Assembly (NCBI RefSeq): GCF_030272615.1
Contig: NC_081415.1
Span: 510,341,873 to 510,405,872 of the forward strand
Direction of reading: 5' to 3'
From: Cryptomeria japonica
Taxonomy: Eukaryota > Streptophyta > Pinopsida > Cupressales > Cupressaceae
Length of the DNA stretch: 64,000 nt
A program made the translations under genes and the position numbers. This document shows positions 58,201 to 64,000 of the stretch, piece by piece. Numbering within the stretch: the first letter of the stretch is position 1; every line of letters starts with the position of its first letter. Under the pieces are notes generated by a model. That model saw only the letters and a list, made by a program, of their open reading frames with translations. It did no database searches and was not told where the DNA came from.

Positions 58201-58838
58201 ACACATGGGACGAGTGCTAACACAGACTCGACATGCTGTGAGAAGGCCTGAAATGGCAAACCATCATCCTTGTCTTCATGAAAGGATGTGTGGGTCCACA
58301 TGAGGCTTGGATGGGCCGGAGGTTCAGATTAGGTTGCCAGGGTAACCAGTGTATGGGGTCGGAACCTATGAAGACCTGCCATGGTAACCATACCAAGTTG
58401 CGTGATGACACTTGTCCCTACGTTCGCTAGTGTGTTGTCGTTTTGTCCTGTTAGGAGCACGTTTGTGGGTCATCCTATTGTCTATACCCTTGTGAGTACT
58501 TGGTTTCATGTTAGACCTTGGGTGGTGATAACTCAATTTTGTGGATGCTCCAATGGACCTTTTTATTAGCTTTGATTATGTTTAGCTGGATCCTTTCCTT
58601 TTCAAGGATCGTTTATGTATTTATTGACCGATGCGGTCGCTTGTATATTGTTTATGTTTCGCCTTGATGGCAGGATTGTAAATGGTGTAACCTCTTGTAT
58701 TCTTAACTTTATTAATTATTAGAGGGGTCTTGCAATTGAGCAGACCCGGAGATGTAGCCCTCTAGGGGTGAACTCCGAGATCATTATGGTGTTATGTGAT
58801 GTTATTCTCTTATGTTTTCGCTATTCAACTTTATCATT
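55236..58838 (-). repeat. Chromovirus LTR B3, interrupted by the second Tat element
   Basis: 3.6 kb starting TGTAGTACCCTTGCCC on the plus strand. It shares with B1 a box near 55490-55620 resembling 27560-27690, an AT-rich centre, and the GTGAGTTTAATAAGTGATAACC block at 58130. It is more diverged than B1 and B2 are from each other. It stops at 58838 where a Tat LTR begins; the remainder presumably lies beyond the window. Confidence 0.6.
56781..56925. repeat. GC-rich cluster of GCTACC palindromes in LTR B3
   Basis: CTGCTACCAAAGG (56804-56816) pairs perfectly with CCTTTGGTAGCAG (56849-56861). GCTACCATGGTAGC is itself palindromic, and CCCATGG/AGCTCCCA variants follow. It is a potential multi-branched hairpin in an AT-rich LTR. 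LTR B1 has a smaller version at 28880-28930. Confidence 0.75.
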
Positions 58839-60508
58839 GTAGCGTCGTAAATTGTACGCACTTGCTAGGGTGGTACAATTTCACACCTAGTTTAGCACCC
58901 GCCTTGGCGCATTTTGTATTTTGCATTGCATTTCCCCTTTAGCACTTAATTAATTAAATTAATTAGGTCTAAGGTTCTATTTTATCATTTCTCTACATCA
59001 CAAAGTTGGGCCCTTTCACTAAAGCGCGCCCTTCGCATTTTATTCCTTCAATACATCATTTAATCAAAAACCCTAATTAGGTCCTATTTCGAACTTGGGG
59101 GCTTGGTTTCGGGGGTCAAAACATCTCGAAATCACCTATAACTTCGGGATTCTCTCTAAAATCATCATATCCGACGGCCCTGAAAATTCGATGAAAAGTT
59201 GCCAGGACCGTGGCGCCCGGTGCACATGGTCCCGGACATTTTTCCTGAAATTTCGGGAGCACGATCCAATCATAAAATAAAGCTTAACCCCAAGAAATTG
59301 GCGGGATATTCAATCTCTAGGTCGGCCAAAATACGAATTTACGACCTAGGGTTTCATACATAAAAGCTCTCTTTCCTCATTTGAAGGGATCGGATTTTTG
59401 TTTCCAGGAACCTCATATGCAGCGAAAGAGCAGATCTTTGAAGACTTCAACAACATTCAACATCCATCTATCAAGCATTCATCAATTTCATTCATCCACT
59501 TAGGGCTTGGAAGACATTGAAGAGCAATAGGAGATTACCGACTGAAGATTGGCTTGTACTCCTCCCTTGAGGGTTGGGTATGATTTCATGTTGTTTTCAT
59601 GTCTTTGCATAAGCTTCAATATATCCTTTATTCATGCTTTAGATCACTTTGCATCTTGATTTAGAGCATTTACATTATCATTTACAAGCATTTAGGGTTT
59701 ACTTTCTAGGTTGCTCTAGTTTACTTTCTTGCATTTAAGGACCTTGCACACACACTAGGTCTACACACACAATACATTTTACAATACAACTTGGCTATTC
59801 GTGGAGGTGGAAATCACTGAAGCGGGGGTTTGACTAAGGCAAAACCCTATATAGCCACCCAAACACCTTTTCAGATATAAGTGCAGGTTTCGAAATTCAG
59901 ACGACGCCGCAAGTTACAGATCCGGAAGAAGCAGACGGAGACCAAACAACACACCAAATCTCAAAGAAAAAGACCAGGACAGGGGCGTGGGGCGCCCTGG
60001 TCCTGCCAGGACAGGGGCGCTGGGTGCCTTGGTCCCTGGGACAGGGGCGCTGGGCGCCCTGGTCCTCCTGACAGACAGCATTTTCAGCATTTTTGACAGC
60101 TTTTTCCAAAGTGCAAAAACAGTAGTTTCCGGAGCAGTTTCAGGGGCAGAATCAGGACAGTGGCGCCCGCGCCCCATCTCGAACATTTTCAGTCAGATTT
60201 TAACTCTGGGTACACATTTTCATTCTTTTCTTATCCTTGTGTTTACAACTTTCCATTATTTAAGTTCAATTTTGCAATCTTGTTAGTAGTTCATACTTGC
60301 ACTTTGGGGTTAGGGATTGAACTTGCAACATTTTATCTTTCAATTACAACAAAGGAATAGAAATCCTAATAGGTAGCCCATGGCTCTCTCTTTCACAAGA
60401 AGAAGTAGCCAATTGTGTGATACCTCTAGGCTCTTTCGTATTCCACAAGTGTGTGGTTGAAAGTGAGATTAGGGCACGTTTGCTTAGTGTCACTTTTTCT
60501 CCCACACA
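58839..60508 (+). repeat. 5' LTR of the second Tat element
   Basis: 1670 bp, starts TGTAGCGTCGTAAATTG and ends CTCCCACACA, the reverse complement layout of the other Tat LTRs with clear divergence. It has three copies of the GC-rich GGACAGGGGCGCTGGG unit at 59976-60065 and GGACCGTGGCGCCCGG at 59205-59220. Confidence 0.9.
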
Positions 60509-60511
60509 TTT

Positions 60512-60529
60512 TGGTGAACCCGACGTGAA
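60512..60529 (+). other. Primer binding site of the second Tat element
   Basis: TGGTGAACCCGACGTGAA, identical to the site at 40069-40052 and likewise three bases from the LTR. Confidence 0.8.
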
Positions 60530-60554
60530 TCCCAATCTTCTCTAATTCTGATTT

Positions 60555-60827
60555 ATGTTTTCAAATTTGAGTGTTTTCAAATTCAAATTTGTATTTACAA
60601 GTCTCAATTTCTTGCAAGATTCAAAAAAATTAGAGGAAATTTTTGCTAAAACCCTAATTTTTCAATTCAAAGTTGAACTTGTGGATAGCTTAATTTGGAT
60701 CAATAATTTTAAATCTGACTTAGGAACTCATTTGAATCATAAATCTCATTTTCTAAATCTACATTCTAAGTGCTTGCATTGGTTAAAATTAAATATTTCC
60801 TTCTATTTTGCATGTGTTATCATTTGA
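60555..60827 (+). other. Upstream frame in the leader, 90 codons
   Basis: This frame is in the same phase as the large ORF and ends with TGA at 60825, six codons before that ORF's ATG. It has no known motif. It could be an extended N-terminus lost by one stop codon, or a chance upstream ORF; I cannot decide. There is no counterpart in the first Tat element's 160-nt leader. Confidence 0.3.
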
Positions 60828-60845
60828 AAGAGGAAAATTGTTGTC

Positions 60846-63800
60846 ATGATGCATTCATTTCATAGATGTGATAATGGGTTAGCTTCCCTTGTTTCAATTT
60901 TTCCTTCTTCTAAAGAACCTCCTCCTATCTATAACAACATTTTAGTGCCTAAAAGAGTTGCTATCAATCCCTTTGAGACTCTCCCATGCTCTAAGGATGA
61001 AGACTTTAAGAGTGATCTTGACAACTCTCCTAAAATGTGCCCTTCCTATTTAGCTATCCTAGAGGAAGAGAATAATATCATAAACACCTTTCTTAATGTT
61101 ACTTTACCTTCCCTACATGATGCCTCTTTAAGTAAAAAGGTATTGATGGACATTGACTTATTTTCTCCTAAATTTGGTCCTTCCAATGGGGGCATGTTAG
61201 TTCAACAAGAGGTTATGAACACTTCTTTCAAAGATCTCCTTCCTAAGCATGAATCTTTGGAGAAATATGTTCATGTTCCTCCTAAAAAACACTCCCTTCA
61301 TGAGGATACTTTTGTGCAAGAAGATGACATTATCCCTACATTTCCTAGTGATGGCATTTCCTTTTCCAACAAAATTCCCACTAGAGATGATGAATTAATG
61401 ATAAATGCTTACCCTTCTCCTAAAGGTTGTCTTACCCATAAGCATCCCTTAGAGAAAGAAGATGAAATAATAAGCAATTTCCTTAATTCTCTCTCCCCTA
61501 AAGATCATATTGAACATATTTTGAGGAAAGAGGATGAGTTTAACACATCTATTGATGCTCTTCCTCCTAAGGATGAGGAATTAATAAACAAAGTTATCTC
61601 CTCTCCCGAAATTGACAATACTTCAAACATTCCTTTCAACCACTTCACTATTTGGGATGAACCATTAGAAGAAGGTGTAGATTATTCTCTCTCCCTTGAT
61701 AATTTCTCACCTTCCTTGAATCTCAATTATTCTCCCTCTAAAAATAAAGCATCTCCCTCTCCTCAACTTGGTTCTATTCATAAGGATACCCTAGTTCAAA
61801 GCAAGATGGTTAACATCTCTTTCAAAGATCTCCCTCTCAAAAGTGAGACTTTAGAGAGTAATGTTGATCCTTCTCCTAGAGAGTTTATTCCCCATGTAGA
61901 TCATTTGATGATAAAGGATGATATGACCTTTCCTAGTATTACTCCTCCTACTAGAACATCAGTGCCTACCCCTTGTCTCTCTCCTAAAATTGATTTAATC
62001 CATGATAAGATTTTAGTGCAAGAGAAGACTATCAATAATTCTTCCAACACTTTTGTTCATTCCTCTAAACCATCCTCAATCAATTTGATACATGTGAATG
62101 AAACACCTAACAAACCTCTCTTCACTGTCCAAGGTGCTTGTCCTTCTCAAAATTCTCAACCTTTAAATAAGCCTATCTTAGTGGTTCAAGGTGGTTATGC
62201 TAATGATTCTTTTTGCACGCCTAAGAAACCTATTATTACTGTGCAAGGAGGTTATTCTTCTAAGAGCCCTTATGAGTATGCTAAGCAACTGACTAGAGAG
62301 AGTTATCATGCGGTTGCTCATACCTATAACACAAGAAACAATAGGCAACCTAATCCTCCTCCAATTATCCCCACTTTGCTTCCTCCTTCCCAACCAATTC
62401 TTCCGCAAGCTCCACGTATTTCACAAGTTGTTGGTAAGGAATATGATCTCATAGAACAACTTAAAGCTACCCCTGCTAAGATATCCCTTTGGGATCTGAT
62501 CCAAACTTCTTCCGCTCATCATGGAATGTTACAAGATGCCTTGAAAGATTTGAATGTTCCTCCACTGAATACATCTAGTAATATAGCATCTTTAGTTAAC
62601 TCTGTGATGAATCCTAAAGCTCAAATTGTGTTCACCCAAGATGAGTTGCCTACTAGTGAAATTCAACAACAATTTGATCCCTTGATGATTGTGGTTATCA
62701 TAAATGACACTGCTATAAGACGAACATTGGTAGATAATGGCTCTGGCCTTAATGTGTGTAGCATCAATCTATTGCATAAGATGAATGTGGATACATCCCT
62801 TATTGAGCCTGACTTTCGTCCCATTCGAGGCTTTGATAATGTGGCTAAGTCTTCATTAGGTATTATCACCTTACCCATCACAGTGGGACCTGTTACTTTG
62901 CCTACTCCTATCCATGTTATGTTGGGAAATCTAACATACAACTTGTTATTAGGGAGACCTTGGATTCACAGTATGCAAGTTGTCCCCTCTACATTGCATA
63001 GACAAGTTAAATTTATTTATAACAATAAGACATATACCTTGATAGGTGATACTAATCTTCAGGCTTGTTTGCAAACATCTACTTCCAAAGGGAGTTCTTC
63101 TAAACCTTCCTCTTCTAGTGATGACTCTTTAAACAAGATACCTATGGATGAATCATTACCCTCTGATAATCAAAATTCTTTGGATGAGCCTAAAGCTCCT
63201 GAAGAAGACCCTTCTCGACTTGAGTCTACACATGAAAAGGCTTTTGATCCTGAGAAGGTTCTCGTAGAAGATGATTGGGGATCTCTTGACTTTAATCCCA
63301 CCTTTGTAGGTGAGTATAGGGTTCCTCCTAGAGATCTTAAAGGTAAAAAGAAGGAAGAAACTAGAGATCAATCAGTCTTACTTGAACCTATGAGCAATAA
63401 TTTTGTGGCCGCTTCTCAAACTTCTTCTCCTCACACCTCTAATTATGAAGAGTTTGATTCTCTGTCTTATGAAAAACCACCCTCTCTTCCTGAAATGGCT
63501 GATCGTTATGGTCGTGGTTTTCGCATTTTTGCTAAGCATGGGTATCATGGAAATGGTTGTGGTGCTCATGAACAAGGGATAAAAGTTCCTCTAGAGACTA
63601 ATTTTCACAATTATGCCTTTGGACTTGGCTATAATCCCTGCAAACACACTAAAGCATCTAAAAGACCATCTCTTAATGTGAATGCTATATTTAGTAGTGA
63701 TGATGATCTCACTTCAACTAAATCATCTTCTACTTCTATCAACTCTCATTCCCCTCATAAGGAAATCTTGGTGATGAACAAATCTCTTTATGAATCCCCT

Positions 63801-64000
63801 CGAATTTCTAAATCTACTTATGAATCTTTATCTCCTATTCATCATAAAGTCCTTTTCCCCAGGGATAAGGCTCTAATAAATTACACTCATCCCTCTTCTA
63901 AGATTTCATGTGACTTTTCTTCTTCAATTTTTATCATTTTACACATGTTTTTGATCTCACTTATAGTTGAGCATTTAGCATGTCATATTCAAATACCTCA
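60846..64000 (+). CDS. Tat-lineage protease-containing polyprotein, open to the window edge
   Basis: From ATG 60846 (MMHSFHRCDNGLASLVSIFP) the frame stays open for 1051 codons without a stop. Residues 1-410 are low complexity, rich in S, P, D, E, with repeated SFKDL(L/P)xKxExLExxV phrases at about 61225 and 61820. From about 62100 it aligns with the other Tat ORF: three PxxxVQGGY repeats, NNRQPNPPPIIP, KISLWDLIQTSSAHHGMLQD, protease LVDNGSGLNVCS (about 62728-62763), LLLGRPWIHSM, and the G-patch-like YGRGFRIFAKHGYHGNGCG (about 63505-63561). After GYNPCKHTKASKRP the two diverge; a hydrophobic stretch (IFIILHMFLISLIVEHLA) lies near the edge. RT would be expected beyond the window. Confidence 0.85.
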   Translation, partial: MMHSFHRCDNGLASLVSIFPSSKEPPPIYNNILVPKRVAINPFETLPCSKDEDFKSDLDNSPKMCPSYLAILEEENNIINTFLNVTLPSLHDASLSKKVLMDIDLFSPKFGPSNGGMLVQQEVMNTSFKDLLPKHESLEKYVHVPPKKHSLHEDTFVQEDDIIPTFPSDGISFSNKIPTRDDELMINAYPSPKGCLTHKHPLEKEDEIISNFLNSLSPKDHIEHILRKEDEFNTSIDALPPKDEELINKVISSPEIDNTSNIPFNHFTIWDEPLEEGVDYSLSLDNFSPSLNLNYSPSKNKASPSPQLGSIHKDTLVQSKMVNISFKDLPLKSETLESNVDPSPREFIPHVDHLMIKDDMTFPSITPPTRTSVPTPCLSPKIDLIHDKILVQEKTINNSSNTFVHSSKPSSINLIHVNETPNKPLFTVQGACPSQNSQPLNKPILVVQGGYANDSFCTPKKPIITVQGGYSSKSPYEYAKQLTRESYHAVAHTYNTRNNRQPNPPPIIPTLLPPSQPILPQAPRISQVVGKEYDLIEQLKATPAKISLWDLIQTSSAHHGMLQDALKDLNVPPLNTSSNIASLVNSVMNPKAQIVFTQDELPTSEIQQQFDPLMIVVIINDTAIRRTLVDNGSGLNVCSINLLHKMNVDTSLIEPDFRPIRGFDNVAKSSLGIITLPITVGPVTLPTPIHVMLGNLTYNLLLGRPWIHSMQVVPSTLHRQVKFIYNNKTYTLIGDTNLQACLQTSTSKGSSSKPSSSSDDSLNKIPMDESLPSDNQNSLDEPKAPEEDPSRLESTHEKAFDPEKVLVEDDWGSLDFNPTFVGEYRVPPRDLKGKKKEETRDQSVLLEPMSNNFVAASQTSSPHTSNYEEFDSLSYEKPPSLPEMADRYGRGFRIFAKHGYHGNGCGAHEQGIKVPLETNFHNYAFGLGYNPCKHTKASKRPSLNVNAIFSSDDDLTSTKSSSTSINSHSPHKEILVMNKSLYESPRISKSTYESLSPIHHKVLFPRDKALINYTHPSSKISCDFSSSIFIILHMFLISLIVEHLACHIQIP

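Larger units (their letters stand above)
58839..64000 (+). mobile_element. Second Tat-lineage element, plus orientation, 5' part only
   Basis: 5' LTR 58839-60508, PBS 60512-60529, ORF from 60846 running off the window. It is the same family as 29183-41714 by LTR, PBS and protease/G-patch similarity, but in opposite orientation and more diverged. As in that element, no capsid or CCHC motif is visible in the 3.5 kb of internal sequence seen. Confidence 0.88.

Noticed and set aside
58839-60508. Considering the two Tat elements as one element's LTR pair
   Set aside because: They are in opposite orientation, have different target flanks and clearly diverged LTRs; each has its own PBS.

Overview
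This window looks like nuclear DNA of a land plant with a large, repeat-filled genome. A gymnosperm is my best guess, but that is inference only. The evidence for a plant is Ty1/copia and Ty3/gypsy LTR retrotransposons of plant type (a chromovirus with a chromodomain, and a Tat-lineage element with a second RNase H), a LOB-domain (LBD) gene remnant, an LRR receptor remnant and a plant-mobile-domain (PMD/MAIN-like) gene. Most of the window is nested transposable elements. I see no intact host gene, no rRNA or tRNA gene and no CRISPR array.

Layout. 1-126 is a scrap of copia integrase. 2250-10733 is a minus-strand copia element: 5' LTR 9359-10733, PBS, broken gag-pol, PPT, 3' LTR 2727-4110. That 3' LTR also serves as the 5' LTR of a second, truncated copy (PBS plus gag, 2250-2724). 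The RNase H end of the element carries a 723-bp tandem duplication. 10741-11075 is a piece of another copia-type LTR. 11490-12770 is a palindrome of about 1.25 kb with almost no spacer. 14292-15414 is an old Tat-like LTR. 17700-19170 is a decayed ORF, probably TE-related. 21938-22470 (LRR receptor, +) and 22984-22560 (LBD, two exons, -) are two adjacent broken host-type genes. 24580-27138 is an AT-rich tandem array.

27139-58838 holds a chromovirus cluster on the minus strand in the order LTR B1, internal 1, LTR B2, internal 2, LTR B3. All copies are broken. LTR B1 is split by a complete Tat-lineage element (29183-41714, 5-bp target duplication ATTAT). This element has 1.6-kb LTRs, an uninterrupted 1835-codon protease-RT-RNase H-aRNase H-integrase ORF on the minus strand, no gag, and on the opposite strand a captured PMD gene that still has GT-AG introns. 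LTR B3 is entered at 58838 by a second Tat element in plus orientation (58839 to beyond 64000). Its 1051-codon ORF stays open to the window edge. It shares the protease and G-patch-like region with the first Tat element but has a different N-terminus and a different continuation.

The only features that look coding-competent are the 1835-codon Tat ORF (34384-39891) and the open ORF from 60846. The most interesting unit is the gag-less Tat family: it appears to keep its enzymes, lacks capsid, carries an antisense PMD gene with introns, and has GC-rich GGCGCC boxes in both its LTRs and the PMD intron.
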